Assembly: GCA_038321545.1 (NCBI GenBank)
Contig: JBBQFB010000005.1
Location: 1 to 47,475 of the forward strand
Direction: 5' to 3'
DNA: 47,475 nucleotides
Origin: VFJZ01 sp038321545
Lineage (GTDB): Bacteria > Actinomycetota > Thermoleophilia > Gaiellales > F1-60-MAGs149
How positions within the stretch are numbered: the stretch's first letter is position 1; every line of letters starts with the position of its first letter. Below, piece after piece: positions 23,768 through 34,840 of this stretch. The position numbers were made by a program, and so were the translations under genes. The notes beneath the pieces were generated by a model. The model ran no database searches, was not told the origin of the DNA, and saw only the letters and a list, made by a program, of their open reading frames with translations.

Positions 23768-24894
23768 CGACCGCTGAGCTCGACCGTCTCGGCATCGACC
23801 CGGCCGCGGTCGAGGCCGCGCTGGACGCCGATCGGACGTTCCCCGCCCGCTGGTACTCCGATCCCGCCATCTACGACTTCGAGCTCGACTCGATCTTCAC
23901 CCGCTCCTGGGTGATCGCCGGCCCGCTGGAACGGCTCGCCAACGTCGGCGACCACATCGTCTGCCGCGCAGGGCACGTGCCGATCCTGGTCACCCGCGCC
24001 CGCGACGGCGAGCTGCACGGCTTCGTCAACGTCTGCCGCCACCGCGCGTACCCGGTCGCCACCGAGGACGGCTGCCGCAAGCTGCTGCAGTGCGCGTACC
24101 ACGCATGGACGTACGAGCTGGACGGGCGCCTCAACCGCGCCCCGCGCGCCGAGGCCGAGCCCGGCTTCGACAGGGCCGACTTCTCGCTCGTCCCGGTCTC
24201 CGTCGACACGTGGGGCCCGCTCGTCTGGGTCAACCCCGACCCGCACGCGCCGCCGCTGCGCGAGGCGTACCCGGGCTTCGAGGCGCTCGCCGCCGGGCAC
24301 GGAATGGACTTCTCCGGCTACACGTACCACTCCCGCTCGTCGTACTCGATCCCCGCGAACTGGAAGGTCTGGGTCGAGAACGCCAGCGAGTGCTACCACT
24401 GCACGACCATCCACGGCACGTCGTTCGCCGACGCCTGGGACGTCGACCACGGCACGTACCAGTACGTCAACCAGGACCGCATCCTCGGCCAGTTCACCGT
24501 CCCGAACCCGAAGGCGCGCGAGTTCTCCAAGGCCACCGGCGAGTTCCGCTACATCTTCATCTGGCCGGCCAGCTTCATCGTGATGGACGAGTACGTGGCC
24601 TTCCCGGGCATCATCACGCCGACCGGGCCGCAGACGTGCGACTCGCACTCCCACTTCTTCGCCCGCGAGGGCCTCGAGGAGGCCTTCGTCAACGAATGGG
24701 TCGGCATGTACGACCGCACGCTGCGCGAGGACGCCGAGGCCGTGCGCCTGCAGCAGCCCGGTCTGCGCTCGAAGATGGTGCCGGAGGGTCGGCTGATGCC
24801 GGCGTCGGAGAGCGCGATCGCCCGGTTCCACCGGATGGTGTGGGAGAGCTTCAAGGAGTCGCTCGGCCTCGAGCGGCCGGCCGGCTCCGTCTGA
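23764..24894 (+). CDS. Rieske non-heme iron oxygenase, alpha subunit
   Basis: A 376-residue ring-hydroxylating-type oxygenase. The Rieske [2Fe-2S] ligands are CRH near residue 90 and CAYHAW near 110. The mononuclear iron site reads NASECYHCTTIH near residue 210: two His ligands with Glu, not Asp, at the usual electron-bridge position. Glu there is known in carnitine oxygenase CntA, and similar ECYHC motifs occur in choline and glycine-betaine oxygenases, so a quaternary amine substrate is possible. No reductase or ferredoxin gene is nearby. The TTG start inside the synthetase stop is set by the strong GGAGGAGG site. Confidence 0.9.
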
Positions 24895-24896
24895 GG

Positions 24897-25664
24897 ATGC
24901 TGCGCGCCGTGGGAACCGTGTCGTACCTGCGTGCCTCGCCGGTCAAGGGCCTCAACCAGACCGAGCGCTCGACGCTGACGCTCGTCCCGGGCGGCATCGC
25001 CGAGGACCGCCGCTTCGTGATCGTCGACAACGCGAGGGCGCTGTACGGGGCGGACCTCCCGGAGCTGGCCGGCACGACATCCGAGTGGGACGGCGGCACC
25101 GGCACGCTCTCGATCACCTTCGCCGACGGCGAGGCCGTGACCGGCGTCGTGCAAACCGGCGAGGCGACGACGGCGTACGCGTACGGCAGGCGCGAGGTGC
25201 CGGGCGAGCTCGTCTCCGGCCCCTGGGCCGCTGCGCTGTCCGCCCGCACCGGCCGCGAGCTGGTCCTGATCCAGACGCCCGTCGGCCGGGGCGCGCCCGG
25301 TCCGATCACGCTCATCGGCGGCGCCTCGGTCGAGCGCGTCGCCAGCGAGCTCGGCGTCCCCGACCTCGGCGCGCGGCGGTTCAAGATGTCGGTTGAGATC
25401 GCCGGCACCGGAATCTACGAGGAGGACGGGTGGACGAGTCGCGACGTGCGCATCGGAGCCGCCGTCGTGCGCGTCGGCGGCCAGGTGCCGCGATGCGTGC
25501 TGATGACGCGCGACCCCGATACGGCGACGCGCGACTATCCGGTGCTGAAGGCCATCCTCGCGCACCGCACGCCGATGGCCGGTGGCGAGCCGCCGCTGGG
25601 CGTCTACGCCACGGTCGTCGAGCCGGGTGTGATCCGCGTCGGCGACGACGTCACGCCGGTCTGA
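24897..25664 (+). CDS. MOSC domain protein with N-terminal beta-barrel domain
   Basis: A 255-residue protein. The N-terminal VSYLRASPVKGLNQTERSTLTLVPGGIAEDRRFVIVD matches the MOSC_N beta-barrel, and the C-terminal MOSC part contains GARRFKMSVEI and VRVGGQVPRCVLMTRDPDT with the Cys expected to hold the molybdenum cofactor sulfur. MOSC proteins handle Moco sulfur or reduce N-hydroxylated compounds. It lacks the ferredoxin-reductase domain of longer relatives, so it is unlikely to feed electrons to the Rieske protein. ATG 24897 follows that gene by 2 bases. Its last 61 bases overlap the convergent cupin gene. Confidence 0.85.
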   Translation: MLRAVGTVSYLRASPVKGLNQTERSTLTLVPGGIAEDRRFVIVDNARALYGADLPELAGTTSEWDGGTGTLSITFADGEAVTGVVQTGEATTAYAYGRREVPGELVSGPWAAALSARTGRELVLIQTPVGRGAPGPITLIGGASVERVASELGVPDLGARRFKMSVEIAGTGIYEEDGWTSRDVRIGAAVVRVGGQVPRCVLMTRDPDTATRDYPVLKAILAHRTPMAGGEPPLGVYATVVEPGVIRVGDDVTPV

Positions 25665-26050
25665 GCCTGCCAGGCGCCGGGCACCGCGACGGCCTCGCCG
25701 CCGCCGGGCCACGGCGGCATCGTGACGCCGACCACCGCCACCTCCGACGCCGCGGCGGCGCGGAACTGGAACGACGTCCCGACCGGGATCGACACCGCCA
25801 CGCCGGGCTGCAACGCGACGGTCTCGGCCACGCCCTCCCGTTCCCGCCACAGCTCGCCCTCGCCGGCGACCACGAACCACAGCTCGCCGACGGTGCGGTG
25901 GACGACGGCCGTTGAGCACGCGCCCGGCGGCAGCCGGAAGTGGGCCATCGAGCCGCCCGCCAGCGCACAGAGCAGGCGCACCTCCGCCCCGTCCGGCGCC
26001 ACCGCGTCCGGGTCGATCGACAGTGCGCGCGTCGCGAAATGGCCCTTCAT
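25604..26050 (-). CDS. Cupin domain protein
   Basis: A 148-residue single-domain cupin. A beta-rich core from about residue 35 to 110 includes TAVVHRTVGELWFVVAGEGELW (first cupin motif, with His and Glu in place of the usual two His) and PVGTSFQFRA (second motif). It may bind a metal or a small molecule; function unknown. The 3' end overlaps the MOSC gene by 61 bases in opposite orientation, encoding a Thr/Ser/Pro tail. TAGCCT lies 7 bases before the ATG. It is divergent from the glutaryl-CoA dehydrogenase gene. Confidence 0.78.
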   Translation of the reverse strand: MKGHFATRALSIDPDAVAPDGAEVRLLCALAGGSMAHFRLPPGACSTAVVHRTVGELWFVVAGEGELWREREGVAETVALQPGVAVSIPVGTSFQFRAAAASEVAVVGVTMPPWPGGGEAVAVPGAWQAQTGVTSSPTRITPGSTTVA

Positions 26051-26057
26051 CCGCGCA

Positions 26058-26063
26058 AGGCTA
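26058..26063 (-). promoter_or_regulatory. -10 box of leaderless cupin gene
   Basis: TAGCCT on the minus strand ends 7 bases before the ATG at 26050. Confidence 0.5.
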
Positions 26064-26085
26064 GCGACCTCCGGGTTGCGCCAAC

Positions 26086-26106
26086 AATCCTAGATCCTAT
26101 AGGATT
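26086..26106. promoter_or_regulatory. Candidate GntR operator upstream of gcdH-like gene
   Basis: AATCCTA at 26086-26092 and TAGGATT at 26100-26106 are inverted around a 7-base centre, and the inner ATCCTATAGGAT (26094-26105) is a perfect 12-bp palindrome. Two-fold ATnCTATAGnAT sites suit GntR/FCD regulators, and one is encoded just downstream of the dehydrogenase. Confidence 0.5.
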
Positions 26107-26135
26107 CACGCATTCCATCGCCTGAAGGAGCTCCG

Positions 26136-27326
26136 GTGTCCACGTCCACGACCACCTCGACGAAGCCGATCGACCCCCTCGACTACCTCGAGATCGACAC
26201 CCTGCTGTCCGACGAGGAGCGGCTGATCCGCGACACCGTCCGGGCCTGGGTCGGCGAGCACGTGCTGCCGAACGTCGCGGACTGGTTCGAAGAGGGCATC
26301 CTGCCGATGGAGCTGGCGCCCGAGCTCGGCAAGCTCGGCCTGCTCGGCATGCACCTCGAGGGGTATGGCTGCGCGGGCGCGAGCGCCGTCGCGTACGGCC
26401 TCGCCTGCCTCGAGCTGGAGGCCGGCGACTCGGGCATCCGCAGCCTCGTGTCCGTCCAGGGCTCGCTGTCGATGTTCGCGATCTGGAAGTGGGGCTCCGA
26501 GGAGCAGAAGCAGCACTGGTTGCCGCGGATGGCCACGGGCGAGGCGCTCGGATGCTTCGGCCTGACCGAGCCGGACGCCGGATCCGACCCCGGCGCGATG
26601 CGCACGCACGCGCGCCGCGACGGCGACGACTGGATCCTGAACGGCGCCAAGATGTGGATCACCAACGGCTCCGTGGCGGACGTCGCGGTGGTGTGGGCCC
26701 AGACCGACGACGGCATTCGCGGATTCCTGGTCGAGAAGGGGACGAAGGGCTTCACGACGCCCGACATCAAGCACAAGATCTCGCTGCGGGCCTCGATCAC
26801 GTCCGAGCTCGTGCTGTCCGACGTCCGCGTGCCCGCCGACGCGATGCTGCCCGAGGTGCGCGGCCTGCGCGGCCCGCTGTCGTGCCTCAACGAGGCCCGC
26901 TACGGCATCGTCTGGGGCGCCGTCGGCGCCGGCCGGGCGTGCTACCAGTCGGCGCTCGAGTACTCGAAGACCCGGATCGCGTTCTCCAAGCCCATCGGCG
27001 GCACGCAGCTGCAGCAGCTGAAGCTGGCCGAGATGGCGACCGAGATCAACCGCGGCACCCTCGTCGCGCTCCAGATCGGCCGCCTCAAGGACGCCGGGCT
27101 GGTGCGCCCCGAGCACGTCTCGATGGGTAAGTTCGGCAACGCGCGGGGAGCGCTCGAGGTCGCGCGCATGGCCCGCACCGTGCTCGGCGGCAACGGCATC
27201 ACGCTCGAGTACCCCGTCATCCGGCACATGAACAATCTCGAGTCCGTCTACACGTACGAGGGTACGCACGACGTGCACGCGCTGGTGATCGGCGGGGCGG
27301 TCACGGGCATCCAGGCGTTCCGCTGA
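26136..27326 (+). CDS. gcdH: Glutaryl-CoA dehydrogenase-like acyl-CoA dehydrogenase
   Basis: A 396-residue flavoprotein of the acyl-CoA dehydrogenase family. Features peculiar to glutaryl-CoA dehydrogenase are present: ELEAGDSGIRSLVSVQGSL, GCFGLTEPDAGSDP, SLRASITSELVL, CLNEARYGIVWG, and VYTYEGTHDVHALVIGGAVTG with the catalytic Glu. GcdH oxidises and decarboxylates glutaryl-CoA to crotonyl-CoA in lysine, tryptophan and benzoate breakdown. The GTG start has a good ribosome binding site (AAGGAG, about 5 bases upstream) and thus a true leader. A palindromic operator candidate precedes it. It overlaps the downstream gntR gene by one base (TGATG). Confidence 0.9.
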   Translation: MSTSTTTSTKPIDPLDYLEIDTLLSDEERLIRDTVRAWVGEHVLPNVADWFEEGILPMELAPELGKLGLLGMHLEGYGCAGASAVAYGLACLELEAGDSGIRSLVSVQGSLSMFAIWKWGSEEQKQHWLPRMATGEALGCFGLTEPDAGSDPGAMRTHARRDGDDWILNGAKMWITNGSVADVAVVWAQTDDGIRGFLVEKGTKGFTTPDIKHKISLRASITSELVLSDVRVPADAMLPEVRGLRGPLSCLNEARYGIVWGAVGAGRACYQSALEYSKTRIAFSKPIGGTQLQQLKLAEMATEINRGTLVALQIGRLKDAGLVRPEHVSMGKFGNARGALEVARMARTVLGGNGITLEYPVIRHMNNLESVYTYEGTHDVHALVIGGAVTGIQAFR

Positions 27327-27967
27327 TGGAGCTGCTGACCGCCCAGCAGGCTGCGGTCACGTGGCTGCGGCGGGCGATCGCCCGGGGCGACCTGGCACCG
27401 GGTGACCGCGTCGGACAGGACGCCGTGGCCGCGCAGATCGGGGTCTCGCTGATCCCGGTTCGCGAGGCCCTGCGCGCGCTCGAGTCGGAGGGGCTCGTGA
27501 CCTACGTGGCACGCAAGGGCTACGCGGTCACGGAACTCGACTACGCCGACCTCGAGGAGATCTACCACCTGCGGGCGCTGCTCGAGCGCGACGCCGTCGA
27601 GCGCGGCCTGCCGTTGGCGACCGACGACGACATCGACGAGCTGGAGGAGGCCGCGGCGGCCTGCCGCGACGCGGCCGTCGAGGGCGACGTCACGACCGAG
27701 CTGGCAGCCAACCGCCGCTTCCACTTCCTGCTCTACGGGCTGGCCGGATCCGAGCAGCAGCTGCGCCTGATCCGGCTGCTGTGGGACGGCACCGAGGCGT
27801 ACCGCGCGATCTACTACGGCACGCCCGGCGGCGAGGACGAGGCCGACCGCGCGCACCGTGAGATCGTCGCCGCGGCCAGGGCGCGCGACGTGCCGCGCTG
27901 CGTGGCGGAGCTGCGGACGCACCGGGAGCGCGCGCTGACCGTCCTGCGCGGGGTGCTGGCGCGGTAG
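27326..27967 (+). CDS. GntR family (FCD) transcriptional regulator
   Basis: A 213-residue regulator. The winged helix occupies about residues 5-75 (GDRVGQDAVAAQIGVSLIPVREALRALESEGLV), and the FCD domain follows (LEEIYHLRALLERDAVERG, ANRRFHFLLYGLAG, HREIVAAARARD), with the Asp/His metal-site residues. It is co-transcribed with and probably represses the upstream dehydrogenase gene, perhaps through the palindrome at 26094. Its TAG stop is part of the -10 box of the next gene. Confidence 0.88.
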   Translation: MELLTAQQAAVTWLRRAIARGDLAPGDRVGQDAVAAQIGVSLIPVREALRALESEGLVTYVARKGYAVTELDYADLEEIYHLRALLERDAVERGLPLATDDDIDELEEAAAACRDAAVEGDVTTELAANRRFHFLLYGLAGSEQQLRLIRLLWDGTEAYRAIYYGTPGGEDEADRAHREIVAAARARDVPRCVAELRTHRERALTVLRGVLAR

Positions 27968-27970
27968 CAT
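27965..27970 (+). promoter_or_regulatory. -10 box made from the gntR stop codon
   Basis: TAGCAT contains the TAG stop of the gntR gene and ends 8 bases before the ATG at 27979. Confidence 0.5.
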
Positions 27971-27978
27971 CGCGCTCC

Positions 27979-29076
27979 ATGCGCACCCGAGCAGCTGTCA
28001 TGTTCGCGGCCAACGAGCCGCTCCAGGTCGAGGAGATCGAGCTCGCCGACCCCGGCCCCGGCGAGGTGCGCCTGCAGGTCGAGGCGGCCGGCGTCTGCCA
28101 CTCGGACCTGCACTGGATGCTCGGGCACGCCTCCACCCCGCTCCCCGTCGTCCTCGGCCACGAGGGCTGCGGGATCGTCGAGTCCGTCGGCGACGGCGTC
28201 ACGACGGTCCGCGAGGGCGACCGCTGCGTGTTCATCCTGCGCCCCAACTGCGGCCGCTGCGACTACTGCACGGTGGGCCGCCCGATGCTGTGCGACGGGT
28301 ACACGAACCCCGACGGCACGCTGTTCGACGGCACCACACGGATCCGCCGGCTGAACGGCGACGTCGTGCACCACTACGGGCGCATCTCGTGCTTCGCCGA
28401 ACACGCGGTGATCCCGGAGGAGCAGCTGCTGGTGTGCGGCTCGGACATCCCCGCCGACCGGGCGGCCCTGGTGGGCTGCGCGGTCATCACCGGCTTCGGC
28501 GCCGTCATGAACACCGCCCGGATCGAGCTCGGATCGGACGTCGCCGTGATTGGCTGCGGCGGCATCGGCCTGAACGTCATCCAGGCCGCGCGCATGCTCG
28601 GCGCCCGCCGCATCGTCGCCGTCGACGTCGACGAGCGCCACCTCGGGTTCGCACGCGACTTCGGTGCGACCGATGTCGTCGACGCCCGTGACGGTGACCC
28701 GGTGGCCGCCATTCGCGCCGCCACCGGCGGGGGGCCGCACTACGCCTTTGACGCGTTCGGCTCGCCGCGCACGATGGAGCAGGCGTTCGCCGCCGTCCGC
28801 GCGGGCGGCACCGCAGTCCAGATCGGGCTCTCCAAGGAGGGCGAGACGGGCTCGATCTCGCCGTTCGAGCTGGCGCTGTCCGAGAAGACGCTGAAGGGCT
28901 CGTTCATGGGCTCCTCGCGGCCGCGCGTCGACATGCCGCGCCTGCTCGACCTGTACCGGCTCGGCAAGCTCGACCTCGACGGCCTCGTCACGCGCACCTA
29001 CCGGCTCGACGAGATCAACGAGGCGTACGACGACCTGCAGCGCGGCGTGCTCGCACGCGGCGTGATCACGATGTGA
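27979..29076 (+). CDS. Zinc-dependent alcohol dehydrogenase (MDR family)
   Basis: A 365-residue medium-chain dehydrogenase. Catalytic zinc ligands are Cys in AAGVCHSDLHWM and His in GHEGCGIV; the structural zinc lobe has CGRCDYCTVGRPMLC. The coenzyme fold shows VIGCGGIGLNVIQAARMLGA and an acidic residue after the second strand (VAVDVD), so NAD is favoured. It resembles class III/NDMA-type alcohol dehydrogenases that oxidise alcohols or S-hydroxymethyl thiols to aldehydes. ATG 27979 is preceded by TAGCAT at 8 bases. The GlcG/HbpS-like gene follows closely. Confidence 0.9.
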   Translation: MRTRAAVMFAANEPLQVEEIELADPGPGEVRLQVEAAGVCHSDLHWMLGHASTPLPVVLGHEGCGIVESVGDGVTTVREGDRCVFILRPNCGRCDYCTVGRPMLCDGYTNPDGTLFDGTTRIRRLNGDVVHHYGRISCFAEHAVIPEEQLLVCGSDIPADRAALVGCAVITGFGAVMNTARIELGSDVAVIGCGGIGLNVIQAARMLGARRIVAVDVDERHLGFARDFGATDVVDARDGDPVAAIRAATGGGPHYAFDAFGSPRTMEQAFAAVRAGGTAVQIGLSKEGETGSISPFELALSEKTLKGSFMGSSRPRVDMPRLLDLYRLGKLDLDGLVTRTYRLDEINEAYDDLQRGVLARGVITM

Positions 29077-29087
29077 GGAGGGCTCGC

Positions 29088-29516
29088 ATGGAGGGACTGC
29101 TCGACGGCCGGGACATCGGCGTCGACCTGGCACTGACGGTGCTCGGGCACATGCGCGACGAGGCGACGCGGCTCGGCCTGGGGCTGGCCGGCTGCGTCAC
29201 CGACCGGGGCGGCCACGTGGTTGCCTCGGCGCGAATGGACAACGCGCCACTGGGCGCGCTGGCGATCGCCACCGACAAGGCGTACACGTCGGCGTTGTGG
29301 GGCATGAAGACGAGCGAGGCGGCCGAGGCAAGCCTGCCCGGCAACGGCGACTGGGGCTTCGCGACCACGCTCGGCGGGCGCATGATCGTGTTCGCCGGCG
29401 GCGTACCGATCATGCACGACGGAAACCCGGTCGGCGCGTTCGGCATCTCCGGCGCCCTGTCCGAGGAGGACGAGGCGTGCGCGCTGGCGGCGCTCGCCGC
29501 TGCCGGCCTCGGCTGA
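29088..29516 (+). CDS. GlcG/HbpS family heme-binding-like protein
   Basis: A 142-residue Cobalamin adenosyltransferase-like/GlcG fold protein. Characteristic segments are LAGCVTDRGGHVVASARMDNAPLGALAIATDKAYTSAL and GGVPIMHDGNPVGAFGISGALSEEDEACA. HbpS of Streptomyces binds heme; GlcG proteins sit in glycolate or alcohol-oxidation operons with unclear roles. A strong GAGGAGG site stands 6 bases before the ATG, so it is translated from the dehydrogenase message (12 bases between genes). No signal peptide is visible. Confidence 0.83.
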   Translation: MEGLLDGRDIGVDLALTVLGHMRDEATRLGLGLAGCVTDRGGHVVASARMDNAPLGALAIATDKAYTSALWGMKTSEAAEASLPGNGDWGFATTLGGRMIVFAGGVPIMHDGNPVGAFGISGALSEEDEACALAALAAAGLG

Positions 29517-29574
29517 GGGCGGTTCCCCCGATCGGGTGCTGCAACACTCGACCTAAAACTGATGAAATCTGTCT

Positions 29575-30186
29575 ATGTCTGTGCCCCCGCGCAGTGCCTC
29601 CAGCTACCAGTCGGCGGTCGAGTGGCACCCGGCTGCGCCGCGCCCTGCGCGCGGCACCCCCTTGGCCGTGACGCTGCCCGACGGCAACGCGATGTGGACG
29701 ACCGTGGCGGGGCTCGGCGACGACGACGTCACCATCGCGCTCCCGCCGGTGCTGCCGGCCGGTACGGCGCTCGAGATCGCGTGGACGGACGCGCCGCGCG
29801 CGTACCGCGGCACGGCGATCGTGCTGCCGACAACCGCGGCGTGCCTGCGCCTGTCGCTCGGGTCGATCCGCCGCGTCGACCGGCGCGGCGAGCCGCGCAT
29901 CGCCCCGAACCTGCCGCTGGCCGTGCACGCCACCGTCGACGTCGAGGCGATCCACGCCGCGGTCCGCGACGTCTCGCCGTCCGGGATCGCGTTCTGGGTC
30001 GAGGGCCACGAGCTGCAGGTCGGCACGGAGCTGCGCCTCACGCTGACCCTGGCGAACGGCGACGTGCTGGCGGCCGACGTGCCTGCCGAGGTGGTACGCG
30101 TCGTGCGTGCCGCGCACGGTCCGGCGACGATCGGCTGCGCCTGCGTGGAGCCCTCCGCGATGGCGTCCGTGCTGGCGCGGGTCTAG
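29575..30186 (+). CDS. PilZ domain protein
   Basis: A 203-residue protein. The C-terminal half has the c-di-GMP binding signature: an Arg-rich RRVDRRGEPR near residue 100 followed by DVSPSGIAFWV near 140. The N-terminal 90 residues look like a YcgR-like flagellar-brake beta domain, without a membrane segment. It probably senses c-di-GMP and alters motility or envelope functions, but no motility gene is nearby. The ATG at 29575 has only a weak TGAAAT 6 bases upstream. Confidence 0.78.
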   Translation: MSVPPRSASSYQSAVEWHPAAPRPARGTPLAVTLPDGNAMWTTVAGLGDDDVTIALPPVLPAGTALEIAWTDAPRAYRGTAIVLPTTAACLRLSLGSIRRVDRRGEPRIAPNLPLAVHATVDVEAIHAAVRDVSPSGIAFWVEGHELQVGTELRLTLTLANGDVLAADVPAEVVRVVRAAHGPATIGCACVEPSAMASVLARV

Positions 30187-30212
30187 CGCTCCCCGGGGTC
30201 AGCAGGGTCGCC

Positions 30213-30218
30213 TACCCT
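30213..30218 (+). promoter_or_regulatory. -10 box of leaderless recQ
   Basis: TACCCT ends 7 bases before the GTG at 30226. Confidence 0.55.
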
Positions 30219-30225
30219 GCCCGCA

Positions 30226-32150
<1,925 letters not shown>

Positions 32151-32154
<4 letters not shown>

Positions 32155-34166
32155 GGCTCGAGCACCGTTTCCAGGCCGGCCTCGTCGAGCACCGCGACGC
32201 CCAGCTTCTCGGCCCTCGCGAGCTTCGCGCCGGCCTCGTTGCCGGCCACCACATAGTCGGTCTTCGCCGATACCGAGCCGATCACCTTGCCGCCCGCCGC
32301 GACGATGCGGCGCTCCGCGTCGGCCCGCGGGATCGAGAGCGTGCCTGTGAGTACGAACGTCTTCCCCGTCAGGCGGCCGTCGGCCGGCGGCCGCTCGTCC
32401 TCCATCAGCTCGAGACGGACGCCGGCCGCAGCGAGGTCGCCGGCGAGCGCCTGATGGTCGGGGTCGCCGAACCAGGCCACGACGGCCTCGGCGATCACCA
32501 TGCCGACGCCCGGTACGGCGGCGATCTCCTCCTCCGACGCCTCCTGCAGCGCCGCCAGCGATCCGAAGTGGCGCGCCAGCGACTGCGCGATCACGGAGCC
32601 GACGTGCGGGATGCCGAGGCCGAACAGCACGGAGCCGAACGGCCGCCGCTTGGACGCCTCGAGCGACGCGATCACGTTCGCCGCCGACTTCTCCTGAAAG
32701 CCGTCCAGCGGCAGCAGATCCTCGATCGTGAGCTTGTAGAGGTCGCTCGGCCGGTTGATGAGCCCCAGCTCGAACAGCCGCACCACGAGCTTCTCGCCGA
32801 CGCCCTCGATGTCGAGGGCGCCGCGGGAGACGAAGTGCTTGATCAGCTCCACGCCGCGGCTCGGGCAGCGCGGGTTCACGCACCGGTGCTGCGCCTCGCC
32901 CTCGGGCTTCGCGATCGGCTGGTCGCACGCCGGGCAGCGCTCGGGCATGGTGAAGGCGCGTGCGTCGTCCGGCCGCAACTCGAGCACCGGCCCGACCACC
33001 TGCGGGATCACGTCACCGGCGCGCTGCACGATCACGGTGTCGCCGATGCGGACGTCCTTGCGGTGGATGTCCTCCTCGTTGTGGAGCGTCGCGAGCTTCA
33101 CGATCACGCCGCCCACCTCGACCGGCTCGAGGATCGCGAACGGGTTCAGCGCGCCGGTCCGCCCCACGTTGACGCCGATGTCGAGCAGCTTGGTGGTGCG
33201 CGTGGTGGCCGGGAACTTGAACGCCACGGCCCAGCGCGGGTCGCGCCCGACCGCGCCCAGCGCGCGCTGCATGGCGAAGGAGTCGACCTTCACGACGACG
33301 CCGTCGATCTCGTACGGCAGCGACGCGCGCTCCGCACCGACGCGACGGCACTCGTCGCGCACGCCGCCGATCGAGTCGTGGATCTTCGTCTCGGGGTTGA
33401 CCGGGAAGGTGCGCTCCCGCAGCCAGTCGAGCGCGGCGTGGTGGGAGTCGAACTCGATGCCCTCGAGCGCGCCGACCGCGTAGCACCAGACCGCCAGCGG
33501 GCGCCGCGCCGACACGCCGGGATCGAGCTGGCGAAGCGATCCGGCGGCCGTGTTGCGCGGATTCATGTAGACCGGCCGGCCGAGCGCCGCGCGCTCCTCG
33601 TTGAGGCGCGCGAAGGCGGCCGTCGGCAGGTACACCTCGCCGCGCACCTCCACCAGCGCAGGCGGATCGGAGTCTTCCATCACGAGCGGCAGCACGCGGA
33701 CGGTCCGGAGGTTGGCCGTCACGTCCTCGCCAACCTCGCCGTTCCCGCGGGTCGCGCCGCGCACGAACTGGCCGTCGCGGTACAGCAGCGAGATCGCGAG
33801 GCCGTCGATCTTCAGCTCGGTGACGTACTTCGGGGCCTCGTCGATGCCGGCCGCGGCGAGCTGCTTGCGCACCCGCTCGTCCCACGCGACGAGCTCGTCC
33901 TCGTTGCGGGCGTTGGCGAGCGACAGCATCGGCTGCAGGTGGCGGACCTCGACCAGGCCCTCGCGCAGACCGCCCGAGACGCGTTGCGTCGGCGAGTCGG
34001 GCGTCACGAGCTCCGGGTGCTCGTCCTCGAGCGCGCGCAGCTCGCGCAGCAGCGCGTCGTAGGTCGCGTCATCGGCGGTCGGGGCGTCGTTGACGTAGTA
34101 CGCGTGGTCGTGCCTGCGGATCTCGGTGCGCAGCTCCGCGAGCCGCGCCTCGGAGCCGGCGCTCAC
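32151..34166 (-). CDS. ligA: NAD-dependent DNA ligase LigA
   Basis: A 671-residue ligase that seals nicks in replication and repair. The Ia domain begins with RHDHAYYVND, the adenylation domain holds the catalytic Lys in ELKIDGLAI near residue 115, then the OB fold (VGRTGALNPFA), the Cys4 zinc finger (CPACDQPI...CVNPRCPS), the helix-hairpin-helix domain (AAVPGVGMVIAEAV), and a C-terminal BRCT domain (LTGKTFVLTGTLS). All domains are complete. The GTG start overlaps the stop of the HAD phosphatase (GTGA), so both are in one operon led by the phosphatase promoter. Confidence 0.96.
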
Positions 34167-34816
34167 GCCGTTCCCAGCAGGATCGCGGCCAGCTCCTCGG
34201 GCGTCTCGGCGACGGCCTCGGCACCCGATGCCTCGAGCACCGCGGCGGTCGCCATGCCCCAGGTCACGCCGACCGCCCCGCAGCCGGCCGCGAGGGCGGC
34301 CTCGATGTCATACGGCGCATCGCCGACGTAGACCGCGTCCGAGACCTCGACGCCAAGGCGTGAGATCGCGACCAGCACCGGCTCGGGATTCGGCTTGTGC
34401 CGTGACGAGTCCTCGATCGTGACGATCGTCTGGAAGGGCACGACGGGCGGCTGGATCGAGAACGCGAGATCGACCGCGTCGCGCGACTTGGAGGTGGCGA
34501 TGCCCAGCAGGGCGCCGGCGACGACGAGCTGGACGAGCACCTTGTCGACGCCGTCGAAACGGCCGAGCAACGCCGCCGTGTTGGCGTGGTTCCACACCCG
34601 GTAGGTGTCGAACAGCTCCTGGGCGTGCGCCTCGTCGAACACGCGCATCTGGTCGATCAGCGGCCGGCCGATGCCGGACCGCAGAACCTCGTCGGAGAAG
34701 TCGCGGCCGAGCACCGTCTGCACCGCGTGGCGGTGCGAGGCGACGATCAGCGGGATGGTGTCGATGAGGGTGCCGTCGAGGTCGAACACGACGGCCTTCC
34801 AGGGAAGGTCGGGCAC
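34163..34816 (-). CDS. HAD family hydrolase (phosphoglycolate phosphatase-like)
   Basis: A 217-residue phosphatase. Motif I is VVFDLDGTLIDT with nucleophile Asp12, motif II the Thr/Ser in GIATSKSR, motif III Lys in RHKPNPEPVL, and motif IV VYVGDAPYDIEAA. The helical cap at 15-80 places it with PGP/PPaX-like phosphatases, which remove phosphate from 2-phosphoglycolate (a product of DNA repair) or pyrophosphate. Its operon with ligA makes a repair-related role attractive but unproven. GTG 34816 is preceded by TACGGT at 6 bases. Confidence 0.87.
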   Translation of the reverse strand: MPDLPWKAVVFDLDGTLIDTIPLIVASHRHAVQTVLGRDFSDEVLRSGIGRPLIDQMRVFDEAHAQELFDTYRVWNHANTAALLGRFDGVDKVLVQLVVAGALLGIATSKSRDAVDLAFSIQPPVVPFQTIVTIEDSSRHKPNPEPVLVAISRLGVEVSDAVYVGDAPYDIEAALAAGCGAVGVTWGMATAAVLEASGAEAVAETPEELAAILLGTA

Positions 34817-34822
34817 GCCGGT

Positions 34823-34828
34823 ACCGTA
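34823..34828 (-). promoter_or_regulatory. -10 box of the HAD-ligA operon
   Basis: TACGGT on the minus strand ends 6 bases before the GTG at 34816. Confidence 0.55.
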
Positions 34829-34840
34829 GCGACGGGGTGT

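Noticed and set aside
29517..29574. CCCGATCGGG as a terminator
   Set aside because: A 10-bp palindrome without a loop or T-tract, too weak to call.
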